Shown here piece after piece: positions 49,029 through 61,084 of a stretch of 64,000 nt of DNA. A model generated the notes under the pieces. That model had not been told where the DNA came from. It saw only the letters and a list, made by a program, of their open reading frames with translations, and did no database searches. The position numbers were made by a program, and so were the translations under genes. Each line of letters opens with the position of its first letter. The stretch's first letter is position 1. Source of the stretch: Neckera pumila (Eukaryota; Streptophyta; Bryopsida; Hypnales; Neckeraceae); contig OZ018415.1 in NCBI GenBank assembly GCA_963969595.1, positions 12,214,001 to 12,278,000 of the forward strand, written 5' to 3'.

Positions 49029-49410
49029 CTGGATGAAGTGGAACAAAGATGGGAATAGGGATACAGAACCCTCACCAATTCTTCCACATGCATTCCACTA
49101 TTTGTAAATTACAGCCATTTAGAAGTCAAGGTGTAACTGTAGAAATAGTAAGCAGGGCAACAACACAATACCAGCACAAATCAAGGAAGGGGAGATCAAA
49201 TCAGGGTAGTATACATCGTGCACTATAAATAAAATCTCATATCCGGTATACTGCATCTCAGTTCCCTATCGAGGCTCCCATTTGGAGAATTGGAGCCCCC
49301 TTTCCCTAAATTTTTTGGGACACAACATAACAGTGGGGAGGGTTTCTTCCCTATCCAGATGAAAATCATCCGGATATAGATAGAGAAACCCCTTGGTGGG
49401 GATGCTCTTA

Positions 49411-50724
49411 GTGCATAATATGCAAACAGAGAATTAGTAGGTGGGTTCAATTTAATATTATTTTTTCTCCAAGGAGTGTAGTTAGAGGCCATGTTAGCTA
49501 GGTGCCATTATTGCACCTGTACAAACTGTATATAACTTCTCCTAGTGCATAGTCTTTCTATGCAATAAGACAGGTTCTATTGTACCTGCACTACTTGAAT
49601 TAAAAATGCTATAAGCTCTTACTATTGATGAAACAAAGGAATCTAATTATTTACTGTAATAAGATCATCTTTTGGAAGTTTTTTGAATTTGGGACTCTAA
49701 ATCTGCTACAAGGAGGATTTGCCTCCTATTTTGCTTCTTAATCATTCCAAAATAGGAGGCAAATTTTCACATTTATCTGCCACAGTGGAGTCTTTGCACA
49801 ATCTTGAATTTTTGATCACATGTATCTGGTATAAGAATACCTACACAATGAGGTTGAAGCTAATTATGTAGAGGCAAATTTTCACATGTATCTGCCACAA
49901 TGGAGTCTTTTATACATGAATTTTTGATCAAGTATGTCTAGTAGAAGAAAACCTACACAATAAGGTTGAAGTTAATTATATAGAGAATTTCAAAAATTGT
50001 CTTGATTGTGTATTTATAAGGTTTGTTGTTTTATTCCTAGATGCATTGAGCTAAGCTGAAGCCGCTAGTAGATATCCATTACATATTGTTTAAATTTGAA
50101 TGAGCGTCTCCCTTTAATCATGCAAGGATGGGCTAGTCGTTGTGGAAAGTATCATTTTTGGTATAGTATGAATCATTATCCATTAAAGAAGAAACAATAG
50201 GACTCATTAGAGGGCAAACTATTTTACAAGACCTCTTTTTTTTGCACAAAATTTTGAGGATGAACATCTACACTTTTGTCTTACATGCAAGGATTCTTTA
50301 TTGTCTAGTGAACACACTTAATGTTTGTAGTGGCATTTATAATTGCAAGGTCAAAGTCACCTCTAAATTGTTGTTTTCAAAATTAATGTAGGTTTGTTTC
50401 TTCAGTCTTCATTTCAAAAATCAAAATGTAAGATCTTATTCACTATTAACTATTTTAAAAAATTTCTTGATCTTGAGTGACAACATTAACATCCACCCAA
50501 GAACCATTCTTGGATAGAAGTCACTTTCATCTACATCACTTTGTACTTCACTCATTCAACTTTGAATAATTCATCATTTGGTTAATTGATATTGTCTATC
50601 ATCTCATAACAATAATAGCAACTTTCTTTCAGACCATGTAAAACAATTTGAAAAAAAATCCTCCTAGCAAAATTTGTCTTCTTTGTCAGAATTTAATATA
50701 CAAAATTAATAGTAAATGTGGTAA
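49411..50724. other. Intergenic DNA without genes
   Basis: Two related segments, 49755-49830 and 49870-49990, repeat GGCAAATTTTCACAT, TATCTGCCACA and ATGGAGTCTTT, a small direct duplication. 50150-50290 resembles 16600-16720. No ORF of interest. Confidence 0.4.
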
Positions 50725-50854
50725 GATATGTGCACTTTAAAGTGATTATCTCCTAATTATGACACCTATCTACAACCATCCAAATCTTGAAATCTTGAAC
50801 AGTTGTAGATAGGTGTCACAATTGTAGAAAGAGTCATTTTAAGGTGCACATATC
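50725..50854. repeat. 130-nt foldback hairpin
   Basis: GATATGTGCAC at 50725-50735 pairs with 50844-50854, and the perfect 16-bp arm GACACCTATCTACAAC at 50761-50776 pairs with 50802-50817, leaving a loop of 25 nt. It may be a MITE relic or a small-RNA hairpin. Confidence 0.8.
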
Positions 50855-51620
50855 CTAACCCCGAATGATCCAAGTGACCATTTTTTGTTGCTGCCCCTTT
50901 GTTTTAAACTACTTGTTCTCAAATTTTGATTTTTTTTAAAATAAAAATTATTTTAAAAAAACAAACTGCGTTATTAATTCATTGGCGGTAGTTTCATCAA
51001 ATTCCAAGTTAAACTCCACCTTGTGGAATTTTTCAAGTTAAGTGGTGGAGTGTAGTTTTCAGGTCATTTTTTGGGGTTTGTTTTGAGCATGGACTAAAAA
51101 GTCAGCCAACCAATGTGATTCTTGCCTACCTCAAAATGGCAGATCCACTTCAAAAAGGGCAAATCTAAGGAGTTCAAGGAGAAGACAATTTTCCCATGCT
51201 CTTTTTTCTTACAAACACTACTCTCATTTTATGAGTTGAAAAATGCTTGGAATGTTGTGAAATTTTACATGTACATTTTCAACTCTCTTATCTTTCACTA
51301 ATCACAAAAGGTTATCATTTTGAAATATTCTTACAAAGACATGCTCCTTCAAAGTGTGCTGCCATGCCCTGTATTTCCATTGACCCAAATAAAACTTCAA
51401 CTTTAAATATCTCCTAAGGTTCAAGTATCTATGGTTCATAACATTCAATAGCTCTGTATAATGGTGATATATTCTACATCCTATTAGTATGTCATCCTAA
51501 CAATGTAGCTACTGATGAATTAGACAGGTAGAGGATGTAGAGGCACACCATCACTGTAGAACCAAGGCAACATCAACTTAAAAGAAAATGAGTATAAAAA
51601 TTGCTCAACTTCATGGCAGT

Positions 51621-51895
51621 CATTAGGAAAAATTTCAGCCCTCAAAGGGGCTGCGAGTTTTGCACCCGTGTGGTGCAATTATGGAAAAAATAAAAATAAA
51701 AAATTATTTTTTATTTTTAAATTTTTTTGGTTTTGACCTGGCACTACAATGCCACATCAATGCTACGCCAAATCGTTTATTTTTTAACTTTTTTTCCTAA
51801 AATATTGTATTTTAATATTTTTGTTGTTATTGTACCGTAGGGGTGCCGAAAATCAAACACTGGCAGCTTCTTTGAGGCCTTAGACTTTTCCTAAT
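51621..51895. mobile_element. CATTA-ended MITE, copy 4
   Basis: Ends CATTAGGAAAAATTTCAGCC and, inverted, TTAGACTTTTCCTAATG. The subterminal GTGTGGTGCAATTATGG and GGGGTGCCGAAAATC and the central CTGGCACTACAATGCCACAT are the clearest form of this family in the window. Confidence 0.8.
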
Positions 51896-51950
51896 GTTTG
51901 GTCCATTTTGAAAGTATACCCCCATTAGATCATTGGGAGAATAGGGGTTA

Positions 51951-52165
51951 GAAAAGCACCAAAAAACCAATAGTGTATTCAATTGTGTCAATTTTTACAT
52001 ATAGCAATTATACCAGAACATAAATCTAGGTAGACCATAGATAGCTTATCATTTTGGTCATTAAACAATAAACTATCTATGGTCTACTTAGATTTAAGTT
52101 CTAAAATGACTACCATGTCTAGAAATTGACGCAATTGGGTACGTTGTTGGTTTTGGATGCTTCAC
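51951..52165. repeat. About 215-nt foldback hairpin
   Basis: The arms pair almost end to end: GCACCAAAAAACCAA with TTGGTTTTGGATGC, CAATTGTGTCAATTT with AAATTGACGCAATTG, and the perfect GTAGACCATAGATAG at 52030-52044 with 52073-52087. The loop is about 28 nt. The ends are not flanked by a target duplication that I can see. Confidence 0.75.
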
Positions 52166-52389
52166 CCTAGATGCTTCACCTTCAATGCTAACAGTTTTTT
52201 TTGTTTTTTTTTCATTTTTTATAAAGTGCCAAAGTGGAAATATAAAATAAACAAGCGGTGGAGGTCTGCTTGGGGATTTTAATTTAAAATTTTGCTTACT
52301 GTGTACCCCTCTGAGTACGTCTATAGAAGTACTCTAAACTTCAACATTCATCCACATATTGGATAGAAAATATCACATTAGCACATGAT

Positions 52390-52575
52390 ATTGCATGTCC
52401 ACCATTCTATTTTCATCCACAATCTGGCGATTTCATCCAAGATTTTTTTTTTAATTTGAAGATATTTCAGCAAAAAACTTCACAATTTGGCATCATTTTT
52501 GAGCCAAATAATTTTTTTTTGTGGTGCAATCTGGCACTATAAAGCCAAAAAAACAAAACCCTGATGCTGTGTGGA
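52390..52575. repeat. Dispersed repeat R6, copy 2
   Basis: Collinear partner of 35790-36100, with TTTCATCCA repeats, GTGGTGCAATCTGGCACTAT and an end at CCCTGATGC. Confidence 0.5.
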
Positions 52576-52626
52576 AACCGTCTTCTTGTACTCTACAGTA
52601 CAACCAGGGGATCTAACTTAGCTGCT

Positions 52627-52723
52627 ATTGGTTAACGCCACGTCAGAACAATCGACCGGAACCACCAACCCGAACCCTCCACGTCACCTTTCCCCACCCA
52701 ATACCCAATCACCTCCGACGTCA
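52627..52723. promoter_or_regulatory. Cluster of TGACGT-type and CCAAT elements before the SEC23-like gene
   Basis: CCACGTCA (TGACGTGG on the other strand) occurs at 52638-52645 and 52679-52686, GACGTCA at 52717-52723. ATTGG (inverted CCAAT) is at 52627-52631, six bases before the first CCACG, and CCAAT at 52698-52702 and 52705-52709. TGACGTGG matches the plant UPRE bound by bZIP factors of the ER stress response. All lie 330-430 bases before the start codon. Confidence 0.5.
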
Positions 52724-53054
52724 GTCGTTAGAACTATTACGACTTCCTTCCTTTTCTCTTCCTTTGACCTAAAATCTCCGTCCTCGCGAGTGGCTCCCCT
52801 GGGCCGCTCTCGCACGTCGTCACACACAAATACACACACTTCGCGTGCGCCATGAGCTTGGCTTGGACCTCACCTCCCAAATTTCCCTCTTTTGCTCACT
52901 TTGGGTAGACTGACGGAGTTGCGAGCTTTCAGGCGCACTTCGTCCGGGGGATGGAGGTGAAGAGGCGAGCCTGTTTAGATCGGTGACAGATTGGATTTGA
53001 CCCCTTGTAGTTTTGAATTCCTTCAGGGTTGGTGAGCGAGAGAGAGAGCAAGAG

Positions 53055-56000
53055 ATGGAGCAGCAGCAAGGAGGTGGGCAGGCGCTTCTTCACCAGCATA
53101 ATAATTATCAAAACTACCCATCGTCATCGCTGGAGACTTCGACGACCACGTACGCGGATGGTTCTTCTTCTTCGCTACCCTTGCTCCGGGCGCAGTCGGA
53201 AGGTTCGGCGCTTTTGCCTCCCCCTGCGTTTCATTCCCATGCTCATGACGGCCATGCTCATCATCATCACGAGTTTCATCAACCTAATGCAGGTGCGCGC
53301 TTGCTGTTGGGTGTTTTTTTCTTCTTTCAATATGAACCCTGATCTGATCGCATTCAAGTGTAGTATGCTGGAGTTTAGATGGTTTTGTGAAGCGGTAGCT
53401 GAAATTGTGTTCTGGGTTTGTTGACTTGGTCAACTTTTTCATTTGTGTTGCTATGGTTTTTGGCGATGGTGTTCACCAACCTAACTAGGTGCGTGATCTA
53501 ATGGAAAAAGAATTGACATGTGTTTACTCTGATCCGATCGCATCCAACTGTAGCTCTTTTTGCAACTTGCTCATACTCAGATTTGCTGTGAAGAGGCAGC
53601 TGAAATTGTTTGTTGCGTTTGTTGACTTGGTGAAACTTTGGTTAATTAGTAGATCAGTGAAGCTTCTTAAATCTCAAACCCTATCGAGCTGCGCGGGTTG
53701 ATCACGTTCTTATGAAGATACCATGGCCGCTAATCTACTAGTCTCTCCTTTTTGTTGCATCATTTGTTGCAATGGAACCTCGTTAATCTTACCACCTACA
53801 TTTCACTATCTCTTAGTTTAATGTGTGACAAGTGTTGTAGATTCATGGATAGTGTGGTAAATGTGAGGAATACTAGTGTTGAGAATTTCATAATTAAGAG
53901 ATTCGAGTGTGTGCAGGAGGGTTTCCAACTGCGAATGGCGATCCAGGCTTTGGGGCTCCTGGATTGCAGACAGCGCAGTCAATGCCGGTGATTCCGATGG
54001 GACCTCCACCTAGTGGAGGCGGAAGTGCGTTACCAAGCTTTGGCACACCATCTCAATATGCAGGCCCTCCAGGTCCTCCGGTGTTCAGTAGTCCGCATCG
54101 GCCTGCTCCCCCTGATTTCAATGCACAACGACCTTCCAATTTTGCAGAGATTCCTCTGGCTGCGCATTCATCAGCTCCACCAGTTGATAACGGCTTTTCT
54201 CGGTCAGGAGTATTGGAAGAGGAGTTCGATGCGTACAGCTTGTCTGCGTCTGCGCCCTTCGTGTTATTTTCAGCTCAAAAGGTTTGCATGTCTAGGGTTT
54301 CATATCTAGGGTTTATTGACTATTTTTTTAACAGAATTTTGTTATTATTTCAGGGAATTCTTTCGCATTGTGCTGCTGACCTCGACACTTACAGCAACCA
54401 GGGGCTTTATTTGGGTTCGTACAATTTTTCTGTTCAAATCGTGTGCTTGCAGATCTGACATGATTATTTGCGTTACATGTGTTTTGTTCAGGTATTAAAT
54501 GAGAAGAAGCTCATGAATACGGCCAGCTTGGGATTCGGAGCTCTGGTCTGTCCAGGAAGAGAGACAGAGCCAGGTCCACCTGTGATTATGCATGAGCCCT
54601 TCCGTTGTCACAATTGTGGTGCGTATGTTAATCAGCACAGCACTATTGCACCGCATACTGGGCACTGGAGCTGCACGTTCTGCAACAAATCTAATGACAG
54701 CAACGGCGAATACAGGGCTCCCAGCATTGATGAACTGCGGAATTGGCCGGAACTTGCGACAAGCGTGGTTGATTACGTAGATTCAGGTATTTTTTTGGTC
54801 CTTTCGCAAAACTAGTTCATTGGCTAGCATATTGATACTATTCATTCAGGTCTTTTTTTGTCTGTCTTCAGCTCTTATCAGGTTTTTGTGGATGGAAGCT
54901 GGAGACCATAAATTTAAGGTCGTGATCTTTTTGCACTAAATTGCAACGAACTTGTCTCGAGGTACGGTTCTCCTTTTTTTGATATTGAAGGATTGTGCAT
55001 ACAGGAACTCGACGTCCTGGATTCGTGTCAGTTTCCGAATCCAGTATGACTGCGCCAGTTGTGCTCCTCATTGACGATAGCCTTGATGAAGAACATTTGA
55101 CGCAGTTGCAGGAGTCCCTACATACATTCCTAGATTCTCTATATCCAGGAACACGGATTGGAATTGTTACATATGGAAGAACAGTATCTGTTTTTGACCT
55201 GTCAGAAGCAGAGGTGGCTGCAGCAGATGTTCTACCTGGTGATTCTAGCTTAAGTCAAGAGCTGAAACAGATGCTTATATATGGAACAGGGGTGTATCTT
55301 GCTCCTGTTCATGCGTGTCTTGCTATTGCTCACAGCATTATTTCTTCTCTACGTCCATACCGAGGTGGTTCGGTCGAGTCGAAGAGAGAGCGATGCGTAG
55401 GAACGGCTGTTGAGGTGGTACTGGCTCTGATCCAAGGCCCAGCAACAGACCTCCCAGTGGGTACATCCAAGCGTTCGGGTGGAAGGAGTCGGGTGCTGCT
55501 CTGTGTTGGAGGGCCAACGACATTGGGCCCTGGCTCCCTTCCTTTCTCTAATACCCACCCAAACTATGCTTACATGGAGAAAAAAGCTATCAAACACATG
55601 GAGCATCTGGGTCTGGAAGCACGTCGCTTGGACATTGCAGTGGATATTTTTTGTGCTGGAACTTGTCCTGTGCGGATTCCTACTTTGCAGCCTCTAGTTA
55701 ATGCCTCGGGGGGTCTACTGGTACTGCACGATGATTTTGGGGACGTGTTTAGCACGAACTTGCAACGGGCAGTTCGGCGCTCTACAGGTTTCAGAGGGAT
55801 TTTAGAGATTCGCTGTTCTGATGATGTGGCAGTGACTCGTGTGATAGGTAAGCTATTCATCTGACTCTTATACTGCGTTTGATTGTATGGGTCATGATTT
55901 TTCAGGTGGGGTTTTCATCATTTAGCTCCTCCGCATGTCAATGATGGTGTTATTGGGTGGAATGACAGGCCCGGGAGAGGAGGCCCGTGGAGATGCAAGC

Positions 56001-58718
56001 TCTGAACATTTTAGAAATGATACGTCTACAGCTGTGCGCTTACTCAGTGTTGAAGATTGTCAAGCATTTGCAATTGTGATGGAATTGGAAGATGATTTAG
56101 AAGATAGTCATGTGTATTTCCAGATTGTTGCGAGATATACCAGTATGCATCAAGCAGAGGTGACTAGGGTTGTGACAGTACGGTTGCCGACGACTGATAG
56201 TGTGTCAAACTACTTGCAGAGTGTAGATGATGAGGTACTCTACCTATCAATCAGATTCTATTGTTTCATATTTATTTTGTGCTATTTTGATATCCTTGCT
56301 AGCTGTGCAAGATATTTAGTCACTTTTGTTCTTTTGTAAAGGAGTTTCTTTGTGAACAGATAGATCAATACTGGAACTTTTCATATGCCACAAACATCAT
56401 GAGTCATGAAATTCTGTTTTGTGGTAATAACGCAGGTGGCTGCAGTGCTAATAGCAAAGAAGACGGTATTGGAGGCAAAGACTGCAATAGATGCTGCTGA
56501 CATGCGACAATCAGTAGATGAGAGAGTTAAAGACATAGCCTTGAAACTTGGAACTAATACTGCCAAGTCTAAGATTCGGCCATTTCCTTCAAGCCTTTCA
56601 AGATTGCCAGAACTCTTGTTTCACTTAAAGCGTGGGCCTTTATTGGGCAGCATCGTAGGCCATGAAGATGAGAGGGCGGTTTACAGGAATCTCTACTTGC
56701 AGGTATGCGCGAGTTTCTTATACTTCTATTTCGTTGTGCTGATGTGCTTCCTTATTGAGGTTTCAAGTAAAAAGCTAGCCAGACAGTTATTGAAGATGGT
56801 GCAGACGATGAGATTGTTATCATTTCTTCAATTTCGGTGGGCACCTTTTGTTAGGTGTTTACCGGTATATCTTGATTGCATCTTACTGGTATTTTGTTTC
56901 ATCTTTAGGCACTTCAAGCTCTGGTTAGAACCGTAGTTCTTCTTGTGATAGTTGCCTATCTTTAACTGTGCAGGCTGGGTTTGAGTTGTCATTGCGCATG
57001 ATGGCCCCGAGGCTGCTCATGCATCGGGAGGCAGGCACATTCGAGGAGTTACCTGCCCATGATGTGGCTATGCAGTCGGATTCTGTGATTGTTTTGGATC
57101 ATGGGACTGATGTCTTTATTTGGACGGTGAGTATTTCGCTTGTTGTGTACGTCCTGGAGTAATTTCGTACTCGAAAGACCAAAACTGTTGGCTAAGTCTA
57201 GAAATGTATTGTACATTCGTCTGTGCTTTTCCAGCCCTCGGACAGATCAATCAAATCTCCTTGTTCTTTCTTAGGTCCTAGGTTCTTTTGGAAGGTTGCC
57301 AAGCCCTTGATTTTCATGTTTTGGTGCCTGTAACTAGTTGTGCATTCATGAATAGACAATGGTTTTGTTTTCCAAGCTCAGATGAGTCACATATGACAAC
57401 GTAGTGGACTTTCGTGTTTGATCTCTACGTGTAGGGTTTGAGAGTTGTGGCGGATGAAGCTAGAAACGCAGAAGCACAAGCAGCTTGTCGCACTCTTGCC
57501 CAGGAACTCACCGAGCAGCGGTTTCCAGCTCCTCGGATGCTTTCGTTTAAGGTCAAATATTTGGCCCAAAGCTTGATAATCTTTTGAGATTTCACTGGAT
57601 TATTATACATGTTCAAGGATGTATGAAAACTTCATTGTCATCATTGATGCGTTAGTTTTTTTTCCTTAATCTGTGAGCCCGTTGACATGAGCACCAAAAG
57701 TTTATCCATAGTGTCTCCTGGGAATCTAACTTTTTTTTTGACTTGGAATAATTGGAATAGGAGGCAAGTTCTCAAGCCCGATACTTGCAGTCAAGATTGA
57801 TACCCGCACACAAAGATCCTCCTTATGAGCAGGTTTGTAAACCTTTCTCAAATACTGATTTGTCGAACTCTCCACCGTTCGCTGTATCGGTTGTTTTAAT
57901 TCTTAGAGATCCCTAGTGAACTGTGTAAAAACATCATCTTAGATCCACTTCATGTATTAAATTAGGGCTCCGTTCGTGTACACTGCATACTGTGTTATGA
58001 AGGGGTACTTGAATATGATACCATAGTCAAGTACTATAGTATTTTATTACGGATATACAAGCGAAAGTAAGTGGCAAGAAAAGGCCTCTGGGATGTTTAA
58101 GGATTGAAATGTAGCACCTGCGTTTTTTTGTTTTGGTGCTTTTCTAAAGTGCTCTCAGGATTTATGTTGTCCAGACATATAGTAGTTAAAGACCGTAGAG
58201 ACGTAGAGACCCATCCTGTTCATATTGAATGATTACTTTTGAGGAAACAATAATCTGGTAAATATTTTGGCTCAAAGATGAATAAATGGTCCTGAAAACC
58301 AAACTCTAAGCCTAATTATTCGTCTCTCCTTTCCGTATTGAGAGCACTAGCCCATATATGATTTGGCTGCATGTTCTCATAGTTTTAAGAAAATCATGAA
58401 TGTCAAATAAAAATCAAATCAACGTTAATGAAATGGAATCTTAAAATATAACCATCATTTCGTTTCATGACTGACGAACAGATTGGGCCTCTATGAGGCT
58501 CTGGACATTAACTGTTTCCAATAGCGACAAACGATATTTTGGGCTACCAGGAGATTAACATCATGTTGACATGGTGTTTGTGGTCTCAGGAGGCTAGGTT
58601 TCCTCAATTACGAGTCCTTACTGCCGAGCAAAGAGCACGTTTGAAGAGCAGTTTTGTGCCCACTGACGACCTGAGCTTCACAGAATGGATGAGGCGTATG
58701 AAGCTCACTCTTCAATGA
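53055..58718 (+). CDS. SEC23: SEC23-like COPII coat protein (10 exons)
   Basis: COPII inner-coat subunit type, expected at ER exit sites with SAR1 and SEC24. Exons: 53055-53292, 53917-54281, 54492-54786, 55005-55847, 55969-56234, 56436-56702, 56974-57126, 57435-57551, 57761-57832, 58590-58718; 2745 nt, 914 aa, all GT-AG. Order: a Gln/His/Pro-rich N-terminal extension of about 200 residues including a histidine-rich run (HSHAHDGHAHHHHEFHQ), a zinc finger with C240, C243, C262 and C265 (FRCHNCGAYVN, WSCTFC), the trunk (PVVLLIDDSL, GTRIGIVTYG), a helical region, the gelsolin-like domain (SVIVLDHGTDVFIWT), and a C terminus DDLSFTEWMRRMKLTLQ that corresponds to the DDVSLQ-type end of SEC23. The long N terminus and divergence point to the plant At4g01810-type SEC23 rather than the canonical one. 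The chosen start is the first ATG; upstream in-frame codons are not ATG. Confidence 0.92.
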
Positions 58719-59648
58719 CCCAATGTAATATTTCCTTTTTTATTGTCTCGTGTAAATGCCGAATTCATTCATCCTAGAATTTACTATTCACAAATTAAAC
58801 TCGTCTATTGTCTATGAAGTGATTCGTATGAGCTTTCATCACTTTTTCGATCCCACTCTCTAGCATATGGAGGATGTATTCAAGCGATTGTACCATGTTT
58901 GAAGAGGCTTGAGGGCAAATAAAACAGTCCGTTACTTTGATAACAGTCGATGGGGGATAAAAACTCGTGCAATTGATACATGGATTGGGTGAGGAAAGCA
59001 CACCTTGTGCCCTGAAGAATTTGTGAGAACATCAGCCCTGACACGTGCAATTCGGTGTGAACATTAACCCATACACGCTACTGGATTTTGTGCAGACAAA
59101 ACTTCGAAGTGGAAAAAATCTTTCCAATTTACTGTACTTCCAGTAGTTTGTATATTGGGTGAACTATCCTCAAACCCTAAATATTTAGAGCATCTAATAT
59201 TTTTGAAAGAAATGTGGTTATGGATTTTCTCTTCAGCTTTTGGGAAGGGTGTTAAATGCAAAATTGAAAAGTTCTTGGATGAGTCTCAATCTCATAAAAT
59301 ATCACATCAAAAGTTCATGGAAGTTTTTTCAAAGTAGATTTTGATTTTGAAAAGATCTCTCCTTTTAAATGGATGAAATTGTTAGAGTTTGCACAATTTT
59401 TTCAGAAGTGGTATGTTGTTGTAAAATTTGAATGAATATACATGCCAACAAATAAATTAATTTTCATCCATAATATACATATTCATCACTGTAAGCACCT
59501 TCATCAGATGGTGAAAATTGCTAGTATCCATTCTCACTGATTTGTACTATTTGTAAAGATGTAAAATTAGTGTCACTTACAAAATTAATATTACACAAAA
59601 TTTCATTTTTGTAGAAATTGGTACAATAAAATATTATTTCTTCCTATA
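58719..59648. other. 3' flank of SEC23-like gene and AT-rich DNA
   Basis: The first few hundred bases are the probable 3' untranslated region. Small ORFs on both strands around 59064-59337 overlap and have no domain. Confidence 0.35.
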
Positions 59649-60276
59649 CTAACCTCTAAATGCTCTAGGCATCAATACTTTTAAGTTAAATAAAACCTAA
59701 CCAAATTGTTATTTTTAGTAGTTCATACTTTTGTAAAATTCTTCTTGAAGTCTAGTTTAGCATCAAAAACCTGATTTTGAAAATGATTGATTACAATTTT
59801 TCTATTCAAGATTTTGTGCAAGGGTACCCATTGCAATCTTGACTTTCCCTAGTGTTATAGGCTCTTGAACTAAGCCTCAAATACACTAGATTTTGGAGGA
59901 AAAATCACATTAGAAATTCATTTAAAAAAATTGTAGAGTAAATTTTGAGAAGCCATAAATTAACTGGGGTTGTGCATGTTAGGCCCTCCAACCTCATATT
60001 TTTTTGGTGACCAATTTTTTAGATGTGATATGCAAAAAGAGAATTGAAAGATTTTCATAGTTTTAACACCCTCATGGTCAAATATTATAATCTTTTGATT
60101 TGTAAGTGATATTGTTGTATTTTCTTTTCCTATTGCGATCTCTAACATGTCTAGTTTGAATTTGTACGGTTACAATTCAAAAGAAATTGATGCAACTTAT
60201 CAAAATATTGGTTTTTTGTTCAAATTAGAATAAATTCCTTCAGGCTCAAAACAGGCCATGGGCATTTAGGGGCTAA
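59649..60276. mobile_element. R1 family element, most complete copy
   Basis: Left end CTAACCTCTAAATGCTCTAG, right end reverse-complemented TTAGCCCCTAAATGCCCATG, so the ends are inverted repeats around a mutated TTAA. Relatives are at 1-157 and 12699-13340. About 628 bp, no ORF. Confidence 0.6.
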
Positions 60277-61084
60277 TTCAATTATTTTGTACACATTTGT
60301 AACTTTGGTAAACTAGCATCAGGAGAAGGATGGCTAAAAGTGCCAAGGTTCCAAGAGCATCCTACAATATAATTGTACATACTGGAGTTTTGAATGTCCC
60401 AAACTACCAATGGTAAACATTACAAACTTAGAGCTCTATACATTTTAGATTCTATAATGTTCCAGAAAACATTTGTTTTAGACGCTAGTTCTATTATTCT
60501 TTCAAGAAAAATTTATAGAAACATATGTCAAGATGTTAAGCTTCTTCAACAAATAAATGCAATATGTTTTATACTTTATAAACCTCCTATTGTCCCTTCC
60601 AACCTGTAAAATTTGTCTCCTAATCTAATTTTTGATGTTTTGACAATGAGCAGTCAAGCTCTCATCTTCAGATTATCCCATACCCTTTGAAGGCTTACAA
60701 TGGATAATGGATTTCAATATAAAAATGATGTCTCCACCTTCCATTCCTACAAATGTTAGTGATGCAATTTTTTCATTTTATCATCAAAATTTGTTTTTGA
60801 TGGTAGGTGGTTAAATTGCATTGGTATATTATTCAATGGATTTTTTGGATTTTTGGCAAATCATCTTTCTTTATAATTATTTATTGATTTGTATGTTTGG
60901 TCTTAGATTAGCAAAAGAAAATAAATTTATCATGAATGTACTGCCACTATCCTGATACCAAAGCTTACATTAATGATGTGTGGATGAATTTCGTAGATGA
61001 GGATTCCAGAGAAGAAAAGGTAGCCTTTCTAAATGCTACTGAATATTATGTGGCAACAATACAGGGTACACTAGTCTATACCTT
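60277..61084. other. AT-rich intergenic DNA
   Basis: A 71-codon ORF at 60394-60609 and a 61-codon ORF at 60936-61121, the latter running into repeat K, have no recognised domain. Confidence 0.3.

Larger units (their letters stand above)
47427..49407. mobile_element. 1981-bp Harbinger-like element with TTA target duplication, carrying a tandem array
   Basis: Left end GAGCATTCCCACTACTG, right end reverse-complemented GAGCATCCCCACCAAGG; both are flanked by TTA (47424-47426, 49408-49410). The ends resemble those of the TAA-flanked MITE at 14363. A second inverted match, TATCCCCATCCCC on the left and GGGAATAGGGATAC on the right (about 49050), borders the inner array. No transposase is visible. 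Confidence 0.65.

Noticed and set aside
53013..53054. Longer N terminus for the SEC23-like protein
   Set aside because: The upstream in-frame start would be TTG; the first ATG is at 53055.
54355..54420. Possible extra exon of the SEC23-like gene after TTATTTCAG
   Set aside because: Joining exons 2 and 3 directly keeps phase and gives the family sequence SAQKVLNEKK; the extra piece is not needed.
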